A stretch of DNA of 43,353 nt from Thoreauomyces humboldtii (Eukaryota; Chytridiomycota; Chytridiomycetes; Spizellomycetales; Powellomycetaceae): positions 1-43,353 of the forward strand of contig JADGJA010000096.1 in the NCBI GenBank assembly GCA_027596035.1. Reading direction: 5' to 3'. Under the pieces are notes generated by a model, which worked only from the letters and a program-made list of their open reading frames with translations, did no database searches and was not told where the DNA came from. The position numbers and the translations under genes were made by a program. This document shows, one piece after another, positions 1 to 9,356 of this stretch (its first letter is position 1; each line of letters begins with the position of its first letter).

Positions 1-848
1 GGTGGGAGGACGACGATCCGGACGTACGTCGATGGGTTGCTGGTGGTGGTGGTGGTGGTGGTGTTTGTGGTGTGGGAGGACGACGATGAGGAGGGTGGTG
101 GTGGTGGTGCGACGGTTTGGTCGTGGGTGTGGGTTGGAGGTAGCGTGAGGGCAGGTTCGTCGGTGTTGGTGGAAGGGTGCGAAGCTGGAGGTTGGGTTTG
201 CGGTTGATGGCTCATGTCCGTGATTGACGGGACGAGAGGACCACGAGGTTGTCCCATCCATCGAAGATTGGAAACATGAACGGACGTTGACGTTGCAGGC
301 GCCGTTTCGGTCGCTGTCGAGGAACGAGGGTAGTCCATCATCAGGAGTGTTCCCGACTCTGAACCTCGGGACCTCGTCGTCGTCGTGGTGGAAACGATCG
401 TCTCGCCTTCCCCATCGTTCTGTGCATCCTGCGCTCGACGTGCCGCGATCCTCTCCGCGACTCGTTCGTGATCGTCGAGCATGGGATTCCACTCTCCTCT
501 TCCTCCTCCTCCTCCTCCTACTTCATCATCAGCGGAAGCACCGGTGTGCCAGTACGAGCCTTCCCTCAACCAAGCTTCCTCGTCCTCGTCCTCCTCCGTC
601 TCCCCGCCCGCGAGGGATGGAAGCTCAATGTCGTACGCGGATCCCGTCCTCCTCGTGGCGGTCGTGGCATTGGTCGTGTTGGATGTGGTCCCTGTAGCAA
701 CGGTTCGCGGTGATCGCAGCGGCGGTTGGAGAGCGAGGACCGAACGCGGTATGCGGAGACGAGTGGAACTGGATGGAGGACTGGAGGAACGGGGAGCGAG
801 GAGGTGGAGATTTGACCGGTTGTGCGATGGAGCCGTCGCGTTGACCAT
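1..848 (-). CDS. Partial disordered protein of unknown function (N-terminal part)
   Basis: An open reading frame starts at the ATG complementary to 846-848 and stays open for about 282 codons to the left edge, so the C-terminus is missing. I do not recognise it. The first 90 residues are Ser/Pro/Arg/Thr-rich. An acidic patch (EDEDEEAW) follows near residue 90, then a Gly run, a short helical segment with HERVAERIAARRAQ, and a Thr/His/Pro-rich low-complexity tail built from GGT/CAC repeats. No membrane segment or signal peptide is seen. The codon pattern resembles neighbouring real genes, and the frame crosses many GC-rich low-complexity stretches without a stop, which supports coding. It may be the disordered N-terminus of a larger protein whose domains lie outside the window. 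Confidence 0.5.
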   Translation of the reverse strand, partial: MVNATAPSHNRSNLHLLAPRSSSPPSSSTRLRIPRSVLALQPPLRSPRTVATGTTSNTTNATTATRRTGSAYDIELPSLAGGETEEDEDEEAWLREGSYWHTGASADDEVGGGGGGRGEWNPMLDDHERVAERIAARRAQDAQNDGEGETIVSTTTTTRSRGSESGTLLMMDYPRSSTATETAPATSTSVHVSNLRWMGQPRGPLVPSITDMSHQPQTQPPASHPSTNTDEPALTLPPTHTHDQTVAPPPPPSSSSSSHTTNTTTTTTTSNPSTYVRIVVLP

Positions 849-1407
849 CTTGACGGGGAAAACTGAGGTGAGGGAGATGGAACGAGAGGAGTGATAGTAG
901 GTTGATATCCGTCTTCAGGGACTAGAACGTCCGATGGAGATTATCAGCGACCTTGTGTTGTGTGGATGCGCTGTTCAAGTGATGGGAAGACGAGCCGCTG
1001 CGCTGTGCCTTGTGGTTCTGTGAGATCAGCGACTGTTGTGCCTCTACTTTTTGTTCCGAATGGAGGGGTGGGGAATCAGAGCAGTCTTCGGATGCTGAGG
1101 GATGCTGGGTGTCGGTGAAGCAGTTCAGCAGCACCCGCCGCCTGCTTGCAGAACGATGGAGATGGGAGATGGGCGTCAGTGAGGATGATGGGCACAGGGG
1201 CCGAACGACGGGGGCTGCGCGTGGAGGTATACGGTAATACGACCCTGCTGCGCACATGCCCCCGCCTTTTCTTATTGACATGGGCTCGTCGATGCCAATT
1301 GCACTGCCCTCCTTCTAAATGATGAGCACTAAATATGTACACGATCTCTTCTGCAGCAACGTAGCGTGACCCACGCAGAGAGACCATCCCTCCCTCCATC
1401 ATCCACC
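849..1407. other. Intergenic: promoter of the partial gene and 3' region of the RNase H2 C gene
   Basis: Both flanking genes are on the minus strand. This 560-bp stretch should hold the 5' region of the left gene and the 3' UTR of the right one. Open frames exist on both strands but lack protein-like composition and splice support. I see no RNA gene or repeat. Confidence 0.5.
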
Positions 1408-2045
1408 TCATCCACTCGATACATGGGCATGCAACTATAAGGAACATCAGAAAAAAAAACGAGATCAGTGACCGGTTTCCAGACCTCACACACTTCCCAC
1501 CGCCCTGATTCAAAACTCACATCATCGGCGATCTCCAGCCACGCAACGAGTCCGACCCCATCATGTCCACCACCAACACCAGGAACCTCGTCGTGTCCCC
1601 ACGCAACGAACCCGTCAAACTTTCCTTCCCGTCGCATGCTCCGAAGTGACGATGCCTCCCCTCCTTCTTCCGATACCTTGTGCATCCCGGACTCACGATA
1701 GATCACGCCTTTTTTCGAAGGAAAAGAAGGCCAGATCAGATTGTCGATCCAATTTCGTGACTCTTTCTCCATCCACCACTTCCCCTTTTTCTCACCTTCG
1801 TATCCGTCGGGAACCGAGACCTTGACGCCCTGCAGCCCTCGACCCCTGAACGAGGCCGTGAGCTTGGCATTGTCTTCGCAAGACGACGACGACGAGGGGA
1901 CGAAGAAGGAAGAGACGCGGGCGGGTCCAGTGTGGTGGATCTTGCAGGGCAGGAGGTGGAGGGAAGGGGTCGGTAGGTTGGCGTCGTTGTCGCGAGGTGG
2001 TGCGACGTGGATGTGTTCCTTTGCATCGGTGGTCGGTCTCGTCAT
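1408..2045 (-). CDS. Ribonuclease H2 subunit C (Rnh203/RNASEH2C-like)
   Basis: Accessory subunit of the heterotrimeric RNase H2, which removes ribonucleotides from DNA and RNA:DNA hybrids in the nucleus. Exons on the minus strand are 2045-1521 and 1434-1408, joined across an 86-nt phase-0 intron (GTGAGT...TTATAG). The product is 183 aa. Family hallmarks are HLLPCKIHHTGPA near residue 30, ASFRGRGLQGVKVSVPDGY near residue 65, and a C-terminal FDGFVAWGHDEVPG followed by an IADDLHAHV-type end like that of animal RNASEH2C. The tail is completed only by the second exon, which supports the splice. The length fits the family (about 110-180 aa). The sequence is divergent, as is usual for this subunit. 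The gene is 247 bp downstream of, and co-oriented with, the CLYBL-like gene. Confidence 0.87.
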
Positions 2046-2292
2046 GGCTCAATGAAAACCCCAAAGTAGCTGCCCATGTCGAGTTCGTGTCTTGACGCCG
2101 AGGTGGTGGGGTTCGGACAGATCCGGACACCTTCCGTGCTTTTCGACAGGCCCTGCAGCCAGCAGCCGCGAAGCGTCAGGCATCCAACGAAGAAATGTAT
2201 TCAAAAATGTAGGATGTGATATGAGGAGCGAAGGACCTCCTTTCTCGCTCTCTCTCTTTGGGAAAGACCACCCACATACGAGGGATGGTCAT

Positions 2293-4376
2293 CTACACGG
2301 CAGACTTGGCAGTCATCATCTTTGACTTTGCCAGCAGGCGTTCCGCCCACTTAACCACCGGCTGAGAAAAAGAAAAAAAAAGAGGATAGCAATCAGCCAC
2401 AGGTTACAGAGCTGAATGGAGGTAAATGGACGTGTCTCTATACCATGTCGATCATCTTCCCGTCCAGGTTGAACGCCCCGATGCCCTTCTTCTGGTGCTC
2501 GTGGTATCCGTCCACGATCTTGTTGGCTCGTTCGACGTCTTTCGTTTCGACGAAACGGGGCCGTCCGTAAGTTAAGGTGCCCCTGCTGTTTGCGACGATG
2601 CAGCTCGTTCTTCGCTCACCTTTCTCGGACGGCGAGAAGACGCGCTGGATGTGATCGAGCTGGTTCGGGTGGATCGCTTGCTGTGGAAATTCGCCATGTT
2701 TGAAAATTCGTTTCGATGTGAAATTTGCGATGCCGTCCATGTTGTCCGTACCTTTCCCGTGAACCCCCACTCCCGTCCCTCGCGACACTCGGCATCCAAG
2801 ATCTCGTTGTTCTGATAATCCACGCAGACCTGGTGTATCCCCCCAAAAGCAGCAATCAGTTCCCCTGCACGCTGTTGCCGTTCATTGAAGACAGAGGTGA
2901 CGCACCATGTCGATGGCCTGCAATCCGTACGCCGACGCAGCGGTGGCCACCCGCTGTCTCGCGTAAATGAACTCTGTTCTCCCCGACGTTCGCATGAGAC
3001 CAGTGTCGGCTGCGTAGTCTTCCGCGGCGCTGTGGAACCGATGTGTGTCAGAAGCACACAATTCTGTGGGCACGAGGAATAGACGCCGGTACTGAGATAC
3101 TTACAAAAGAAGTCCGTCGATTCGAGGGTCTGCTTGTGCGATCCTACAAGAGTGATAGATGTTGAGGGTTGACCTTCGAGTTTGGTGCTTCTTCTCGTCA
3201 TGTAAAAACGAAACTCACTCTCGGATGTTCATGACGCCAAGCGCGCTCTCGATGCATACGATGATTCGGATGTTTGCTCGACTGCCCAGACAAGATACAA
3301 GCCATTCAGACTCCCTCCACTTTGGGAATGCATGGCTTGACACACCTTGACTCTGGAGCTATCGAGTCGATCATCCGAGACACGAACTCGATCTCCTTTG
3401 CCGACTGGACCTTCGGTACCACCAGGGCGTCCACGTATTTTGATCGTAGCTGTGGAAGTAGAATAACGTATGTCAGATGAGATGTCGTCGATGCGCGCGA
3501 AGGGGACCCTCGGTGCTTCTGCTTACCACGACGTTGAGGTCATCGATCTCTAATCCGGATCTAGAAATATGGAAATGCTTGGGTACATGTTCGATGGAGG
3601 GACATGTTCGAATGAAAGGCCAGCTTTCACATACCCGACAGCATTGATCCGAACCGTCTTCTCTGTCTTTCCGATGTCGTATTGCTGGAATCAATCAAGT
3701 CAGCAAACTCGAACGTTCCTTGATTTCATAAAGACCAAACAACAAGCTGATGAACCACCTCGCACCTCAAGAGCCTGGAAAGAAAAGGTGAAAGTCAGCA
3801 CGATCGTTTCATCGATGAGGAAGGAGGATTTCGTTTCGCGTACCTGAAAGACGAGCTCCCTAGCAGCACCCTTTCGATTCATGGGCACAGAATCCTCCAA
3901 GTCGTAAATGACGCTGTCGGCCGCCAGCTTGCGAGAACTGTTCAACTTCCGTTCGTCGCTTCCCGGTACTGGAAAAAAAAGCCGACCCAAACCCGCATCA
4001 GCCAAGATCATGCAGGTAAAGAAGAACAAGGACCATGTCATCTCTTTTTCCTCCCTGCCCGACGAAGCCTCTCCGTAACCGGCATCCTAGCCATCACCAT
4101 GGACGGCTGTCCGTCCGTTCAAGAACCGAGCCTTCCAAAAAACCAAACGTCCAACACGACCGACTCCTTACCATAAAAAACAGCCCTCCGAGCCCTCTCA
4201 ACCCTCCCACCGTTCCCCTTCGTCGTCCCATCGCCGTTGCCGACCGTGCTGCTGACAGACAGCGATCTGACCGTCCCCGTCCCCCTCCCCATCCCTGTCC
4301 ATCGGGAACAGTCCCGTTCCCTTTGCACACGCGACGCGACAGTCAAGAACGGACGATAAGAAGAGATGCGAAGCAT
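2293..4376 (-). CDS. Mitochondrial citrate lyase subunit beta-like protein (CLYBL/HpcH-HpaI aldolase family)
   Basis: Thirteen exons assemble into 351 aa on the minus strand: 4376-4172, 3968-3844, 3774-3766, 3684-3635, 3560-3527, 3449-3346, 3281-3219, 3143-3105, 3029-2906, 2829-2752, 2680-2620, 2538-2444 and 2361-2293. All phases agree. The Arg/Ser-rich N-terminus (MLRISSYRPFLTVASR) looks like a mitochondrial presequence. Family blocks appear in order: FYVPGSDERKL, YDLEDSVP, VRINAVGSGLEIDDL, VVPKVQSAKEI, IRIIVCIESALGVMNIRE, DGLLFAAEDYAADTG, IYARQRVATAASAYGLQAIDMV, GFTGKQAIHPNQL. These match CLYBL, a Mg2+-dependent malyl/citramalyl-CoA lyase-type TIM barrel, including the arginine and acidic metal-site residues. 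The length matches human CLYBL (340 aa). Exon 3 is a 9-nt micro-exon. The last donor (GTATAG) and the 2538 acceptor are weak but required by conservation. The exact substrate is inferred from the family. Confidence 0.92.
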
Positions 4377-4886
4377 TGTGTGGAGGGAGGGTATCGTGCT
4401 GGTGGAAAGACAAGGTTGTATTGGGTGGGTTGTGATGGTGATGGCGAGTCGGCTCCGCTCCCAGAGAGGTCGAAGGATTGGTCTACTGCTTTGGATGTAA
4501 GACATCGAGAAACAGGAGAAGAGACTGAACGGATGGTCCCTTACGATAACAGCATCTGTTTCCCGGTTACTAAGTTATTGTGATAGGTGTTTGTCAATGG
4601 GATGCCAGGATGGGTTTTTGGAAGTGAAAATCGGGAAATTGTCAGAGGTACGTTCAGTCAGCGGACGTCATCGCAACGGTAAGGCCCTATCGCATGCATG
4701 AATGTCGTGTCTTCGCTCACTTCACCCGACAAGAGTTCAGAAACATGGAATATAGGGAGATGGTAAAAATTTATTCGTGTTCGTACGAGAGTTCGCAGAA
4801 TCAAAGGAGAAGAGAAGAGAAAAGAGGTTGGGTGGGAGAGCGGAGAGGTTTGTTGGGGTGTGTGCCGGATGGAATTATAGGCAGAT
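4377..4886. other. Intergenic: CYT1 3' region and CLYBL-like promoter
   Basis: This 510-bp spacer separates two minus-strand genes. It should contain the CYT1 3' UTR (right) and the promoter of the CLYBL-like gene (left). No additional gene, RNA or repeat was recognised. Confidence 0.5.
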
Positions 4887-6228
4887 CTATACCTCGTCGA
4901 ACTGAAACGGAAAAAGAAAAAGTCAGTACCCTGCTTTCGCAGACCCCACCACGCCACGATTCTCGGTCCCAGAAGAAGATGCAAGTTCTTCACCTTGCCA
5001 GGCTTGTAGACGATCTTCCTGGTCTTGATGTAGCTCCACTTGAACCTCTTCCACCAGATGGACAGACCGAGGAGGATGGTGCTGATGGCGATCGTCTTGA
5101 CTCCCATCTTCTTGCGCTCATCGTGCTCGGGGAAGGAGGCCCAGGAGAGGAAGACCGAGACGTCCTTTGCGAGCTGGGAGGCATTGTTGGGGGTTCCGTC
5201 CTCGTACTCGACGACCTCGTCGTACAGGGCACGGGCCATGGCGATGGCGCCTCCGGGAAAGTAAGGGTTGTAGTGGAGACCCTCTCGGACGACCACTCCC
5301 GCGGGAGGGTCAACGTAACCGAGGAGGAGGGAGAAGATATAGTCCTCCTCTCCGTGACGAGCGCGGGAAATACACGAGAGATCCGGGGGAAGGGCTCCTC
5401 CGTTGGCGGCACGAGCTGCCTCCTCGTTCGGGTATGGTGCGGGCATGGCGTCAGTGAGCTACGAACGATCGGACACGCAATGAGAGTCAATGGTCCTTTT
5501 CGAGAAAAATAAAACGTATCAAGAGCCTTTGTTGCTTACCTTTCCGGGACGCTGGAACATCTCTCCTTGGTCGTTGGGACCATCCGTGTACTCGTACTCC
5601 TCGGCGAGCGCCTTGGCCTCGTCGGAGGTGTGGGACACGCCTACCAAGTTGCGGTAGTGGATGTACTCCATCGAGTGGCAAGCCGAACACACTTCCTTGT
5701 AGACCTGGAATCCACGACGAATGCTGATAGGGATCAAGACGTTCCCGCGTTAGCTGTTGAGTTCTGCCCAGACAAGTGTTCGGTGTTCCTTCTATTCCCC
5801 TCCTCCGGGATCCCCCGACACGGAATCCTCCTCGGTGGAATCCCAAGTAAGCCTACTCACGCAGCATGGTCGTATGTCTTCCAAGGCTTGCTGTGCTCCC
5901 AGTGGTAGTGCGGGGGGTGGAGTCCGTGGTCGGCCGTGGAGAAGGCGTGAGCTACGGACAGGAAGCCGAGTTCCTCAGCCTTCTTCTGGGCCGCAACCAC
6001 GACGGCGTTGACGCGGTCGTCGGTGGCCACGTAGTTGGAGAGACCGTAACCGAGGAGGGCGGAACCGGCGGCAGCCTTTGTGAGCCAGACGAGAGCCTGC
6101 TTGCGGTCACCGTTGAAGGGGGAAGCGGTGGTGGTGGTGGTGGAAGCCTGTCGCGCCGAGGGGAATGCGGCGGATGGCCGGAAGGCTCCTCGGAATGCGG
6201 CGGTGGACCGTGCTGCTGATGCGAACAT
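4887..6228 (-). CDS. CYT1: Cytochrome c1, haem protein of respiratory complex III
   Basis: Transfers electrons from the Rieske protein to cytochrome c in the mitochondrial bc1 complex, anchored in the inner membrane with its haem domain in the intermembrane space. The minus-strand exons are 6228-5861, 5723-5540, 5458-4994 and 4901-4887, encoding 343 aa. The first 30 residues ([20 protein letters not shown]) form a typical presequence, followed by a hydrophobic sorting segment. The c-type haem site CSACH is at residues 135-139, after the conserved [33 protein letters not shown] and [12 protein letters not shown] follow; Met258 in the last is the expected axial ligand. A C-terminal membrane anchor lies near [17 protein letters not shown], followed by a basic tail. 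The last exon has only five codons (FDEV plus stop). The length fits the family. Confidence 0.96.
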
Positions 6229-7378
6229 GGCTGCTGATGTACTGCGGGTGACGCCTGTATTGAAAGCAACTTCTCAAGCGGCGATGAGGTTCCTTTGCGT
6301 CGGTCGTCGTCGTCGTCGTCGTCCGGCGGGAGGGAGATTGCACGGCTAAAAACTGGCGGTTCTCTCTTTGGGGAAGATTTCCCACCCAGCCTGCGTTGTG
6401 GCTGGTTCTGGCTGGCTTCTCCTGGGGTTCCCCTTCAGGCAACTTCTTCCCACGCTGCTTCCTGGGCTGACCCGGGACGACGACGATGGCGACGACAGCC
6501 AATTCCCCGAGCATGACAGAAAAGGTGAAAGGCGGTTCCCTGAGTATGACGGGTCCGATGACCATCGGTGAATGGAGAGAGACCTCTCGCTTTCCCGCTT
6601 CCCCCTTGCACCATCCTCCGCGTTATAACTTCAGGAACAACTGTCAGCCGGAGCGGAACGCCTCTTCCGGGATTCGTTTCGGGTTTGCGTTCCGACCGTC
6701 ACAACTCTACAGACCAGACACACCGCAAGTGCTATCCGTATCTTCTTGGATGGAGGAAAACTCATTGGTTCATACTCATACAGAATCAATCGTTTTAGCT
6801 TTCCCATGCGTCGAGGTCTCAGACAGGATCGGACCTCGATGCATGGAAAAGCATCGGGAAAGTATCGGGCGCCATCGCGCATCCTATCCGGCAGCCGCCA
6901 TATCATCATGTCAAGTCAACAGTCGAATACATCAGCTTAGTTTTCCCTAATCGGAAGTTCGGAGACCCAACGGACGGCAAGACTCCAAAGTTACCTTTCG
7001 CCATCCAGCTGATTCGGTATCGAAAAATACTTCATCAGATCAGAGAATACCTTCGACACTCCGCAGAGTTCCCGGGATGTGCTTCCAAAGCTGACTAACT
7101 GCGACTACTTTGCAACCGAGTTCTGCCCGAAATCGGTGGCCAAGTACCTGGAAAGCTCGTTTCTTCCACTTCAATCTCTCGGGCTTTGGTAACGGCAGTC
7201 ATTGACCGGGCGAGTCTACTACCCATCATCCTATTGCCGCAAGGCACGAATGGTCGCAACTAATAACAAGGTCGAAAAGGAACGTCTCGATTGCCTTGAG
7301 GGAACAACGAAGAACACCTTACATTGACACAAGGGCAGATCGACTCTCCGCACAAGATGCTGCAAGTCCTTGGTGCAT
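6229..7378. other. CYT1 upstream region and start of a scrambled repeat patch
   Basis: The first few hundred bases upstream of CYT1 carry a (CGT)n tract near 6299-6320 and presumably its promoter. From about 6685 the DNA contains duplicated segments annotated separately. The open frames on both strands here are short and mutually contradictory. I cannot support an intact gene. Confidence 0.45.
6685..6837. repeat. Direct repeat copy A (153 bp)
   Basis: Runs from TTGCGTT to the CCTC after CAGGATCGG. It is nearly identical to 7461-7613 in the same orientation; I count three mismatches. It is not recognised as a known transposon terminus, and the flanks of the two copies differ. Confidence 0.9.
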
Positions 7379-7460
7379 CCCGAGCCGGCTGGGCAGAACA
7401 GCGTTGTACGCGTACCCGGTCTTCGCGACAACTTGGGTACACTCGTCAGGAATTGGCCTA

Positions 7461-7613
7461 TTGCGTTTCGACCGTCAGAACTCTACAGACCAGACACACC
7501 GCAAGTGCTATCCGTATCTTCTTGGATGGAGGAAAACTCATTGGTTCATACTCATACAGAATCAATCGTTTTAGCTTTCCCATGCGTCGAGGTCTCAGAC
7601 AGGATCGGGCCTC
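7461..7613. repeat. Direct repeat copy B (153 bp)
   Basis: Second copy of the 6685-6837 element in direct orientation. The high identity of the pair indicates a recent duplication or gene conversion. Here it sits between two inverted-repeat systems. Confidence 0.9.
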
Positions 7614-7651
7614 TGAGGAATTCGACACTGAAAATAGGCGGAAGGTCCGTC

Positions 7652-7813
7652 CCCGGTACGTTGACACACAGGTAGCCTTTCACGACGGCTTCCCAATTCT
7701 CCGGACTCTGACTGGACTGACGAAGGTAGAACCGCACCAAGTTCCCATTGCAAGCTGAGTCCGGAGGATTGCGAAGCCGTCGTGAAAGGCTACCTGTTTG
7801 TCAACGTACCCGG
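7652..7813. repeat. 59-bp inverted repeat pair (7652-7710 and 7755-7813)
   Basis: The arms share GGTAGCCTTTCACGACGGCTT in inverted orientation with several mismatches. Each strand reads a version of SPE..EAVVKGYL.VNVPGT, showing duplicated coding DNA rather than simple sequence. Confidence 0.8.
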
Positions 7814-7961
7814 GACGAAAAACAACGGTCGCATCCATCACTGTGATAGGCCAATTCCTGGCGAGTGTACCCAAGATGTCGCGAAGACCGGGTACGCGTA
7901 CAACCCTGTTCTGCCCAGCCGGCTCGGGAACTTGGTGCGGTTCGACCTTCGTCAGTCCAGT
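7711..7961. repeat. 36-bp inverted repeats flanking a 179-bp inverted coding segment
   Basis: Arms 7711-7746 and 7926-7961 are reverse complements with one mismatch. The enclosed 7747-7925 reads as protein on the plus strand, while the flanking DNA to the right (8112 down to 7926) reads as protein on the minus strand. Both arms encode WTDEGRTAPSS in matching frame. Inverting the enclosed segment would therefore make a longer minus-strand open frame. This is either a natural inversion or an assembly artefact. Confidence 0.75.
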
Positions 7962-8112
7962 GAAAGACGAGCACGACACCATTTGGACCGCGAGCGTATT
8001 CTATGGCATACTCCATATCCGGGGTCAGATAGACGCCGTAAGCAAACTCGTTCTGTGCACCGGCTCCCGCTTGAGCCGGGCCGACTCCCTTTTCGATCAG
8101 CATGGGAAGCAC
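7711..8112 (-). pseudogene. Rearranged fragments of an unrecognised gene
   Basis: The minus-strand frame from 8112 reads MLIEKGVGPAQ, then EFAYGVYLTPDMEYA and GVVLVFHWTDEG, which looks like genuine protein. It loses sense at 7925, where the DNA becomes the reverse complement of the expected continuation. Its 5' end is cut exactly at the boundary of the 8111-8268 inverted repeat, so it lacks a proper start. Matching fragments lie on the plus strand (7714-7929) and around 7550-7746 on the minus strand. The YLTP..EYAIEYA segment faintly recalls ADP-ribosyltransferase-fold proteins, but I would not name a family. I regard it as a broken gene unless the inversion is an assembly error. Confidence 0.5.
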
Positions 8113-8268
8113 GGCTCTGTTTGTTGAGGCTGCGATAGAGGACCTTGCCCGTCAGATTGCTCGGCAGGTCTACGGGACATAAAATCTCCTAGTGGAAATC
8201 GGCTAGGCCTGCCGAGCAACCTGACGGGCAAGGTCCTCTATCGCGGCCTCTTCACAAACAGAGCCACG
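8111..8268. repeat. Tail-to-tail inverted repeat, arms of about 60 bp, loop of about 35 bp
   Basis: Arms are 8111-8170 and 8206-8268. Each arm encodes a C-terminus of the form EAAIEDLARQ(I/V)ARQ followed by a stop, on opposite strands converging on the loop. The right arm is the real end of the adjacent minus-strand gene; the left arm is a second copy in mirror orientation. One codon (GAA/GAG region) differs in length. Confidence 0.85.
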
Positions 8269-8717
8269 GCTTTTGGGATATTTGCGGTATACCTCCCAAA
8301 TTCGAGCAGGCCAGCTGGTGTGCACTCGCCCGTGTTGAGCAGTAGAGACTTGGTAGGTCTTAGGTAGGTCGCGTCTCTTTGTGGCTTCGGCTCCCCGTTC
8401 CGTGCGCAATCGCCGCTTGAAGCTCACCACCGGGTTGGAAGTTCGGGTCTTGCCCGTGAAACCTGCGGCAAGAGCGCTCTCTGCTACGAAGAGATCGGAG
8501 ATGGCACCAGGGAGTACAACTATGTCGTCTTCCCACGCTCCGGGATTGGTAAACTTGAAAGCTACAGATGGGGGTCGAATAAGTCTGAGACCTACTCAGA
8601 GAGAGCGGGCGGGGTGGAAAAGCCGAGCTCACCTTGATCGCGAGGAACAACCGTCCCGTCTTTCATGATTGTCGATGCAGGGGTTTGGGGAAGCTCCGGA
8701 AGGCCTTGATGGAACAT
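8203..8717 (-). CDS. Small unrecognised protein (about 157 aa)
   Basis: Two exons, 8717-8633 and 8591-8203, join across a short 41-nt intron (GTGAGC...GAGTAG) in correct phase. Visible blocks are MFHQGLPELPQTPASTIMKD, LIRPPSVAFKFTNPGAWEDD, IVVLPGAISDLFVAESAL, a basic central segment (FKRRLRTERGAEATKRRDL) and a helical C-terminus EEAAIEDLARQVARQA. There is no signal peptide or membrane segment. I recognise no family. The C-terminal 20 codons lie in an inverted repeat, and a mirrored copy of them follows immediately, so the gene belongs to a recently duplicated group of which the neighbouring fragments are remnants. The intron is near the lower size limit, so the exact model is uncertain. Confidence 0.45.
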
Positions 8718-9356
8718 CGTGACGATTTATAGTCGAAAGCAAAAGTAAACTATGCGTCCTGACCGGAATAAATGGCCTTCAGGCTTCAGGCTCGGCCCTT
8801 CATAGCTGCCGAAATCGTCAAGGCCGTTGTGTGATTCCTGTTGGAAATAGACACGCTTGTCCCACCCTTTTTGCGAGCCTTGACTCCTCATGGGGCCCCG
8901 ACTTCATATGATCGGTTGCCGGTTGAAGCGGTCAAGGGATCCTGCTATTGCCGATGCTATTCACAACGCGACCTCCCACAGAGCTGAGAGCTCTCCCAAA
9001 ATGCCAGCGATCTGTCGAATACGGGCATCTTCATGTTCAAACAACCGGGTAAGCAAACATGGTCATCGATGAGCCAAAGCATGTCAAATGTTTTGTTTAG
9101 GATTGGATGAAGAGAGAGGGGGGCTCCATGAGTTTCCGAAAGCCCGACGGTTCTGTTCAAAGAGGGTTTAATTCTTCTATCTACTTTCTTCCAAACGGTC
9201 CGAGCGAGGGGTTCCCGTCTCGAACTGACGAACCGACGTCAAGCATCGGAAAAAAAGGGGGGTATCCATCCAACTCAGGAACAAAACAAGATCTATCTAA
9301 AAACTCTCGCTACCGTATCGAGAACGCGTAGAAGGGGAGAGGGGGGAAGGAGGCAC
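8718..9356. other. Intergenic, no feature recognised
   Basis: About 640 bp between two minus-strand genes, presumably the 5' region of the small gene and the 3' UTR of the GPI-type gene. No repeat matching the neighbouring patch was seen. Confidence 0.4.

Larger units (their letters stand above)
7379..7928. repeat. 83-bp inverted repeat pair (7379-7461 and 7846-7928)
   Basis: The left arm reads CCCGAGCCGGCTGGGCAGAA and onward. The right arm is its reverse complement with about three mismatches. Both arms encode a related peptide on opposite strands (AKTGYAYN..LPSRLG). The left arm abuts direct repeat copy B, so two duplication events share a boundary at 7461. Confidence 0.85.

Noticed and set aside
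6294..6330. Trinucleotide run upstream of CYT1 as a coding repeat
   Set aside because: It lies in the presumed CYT1 leader or promoter; no supported frame continues through it.
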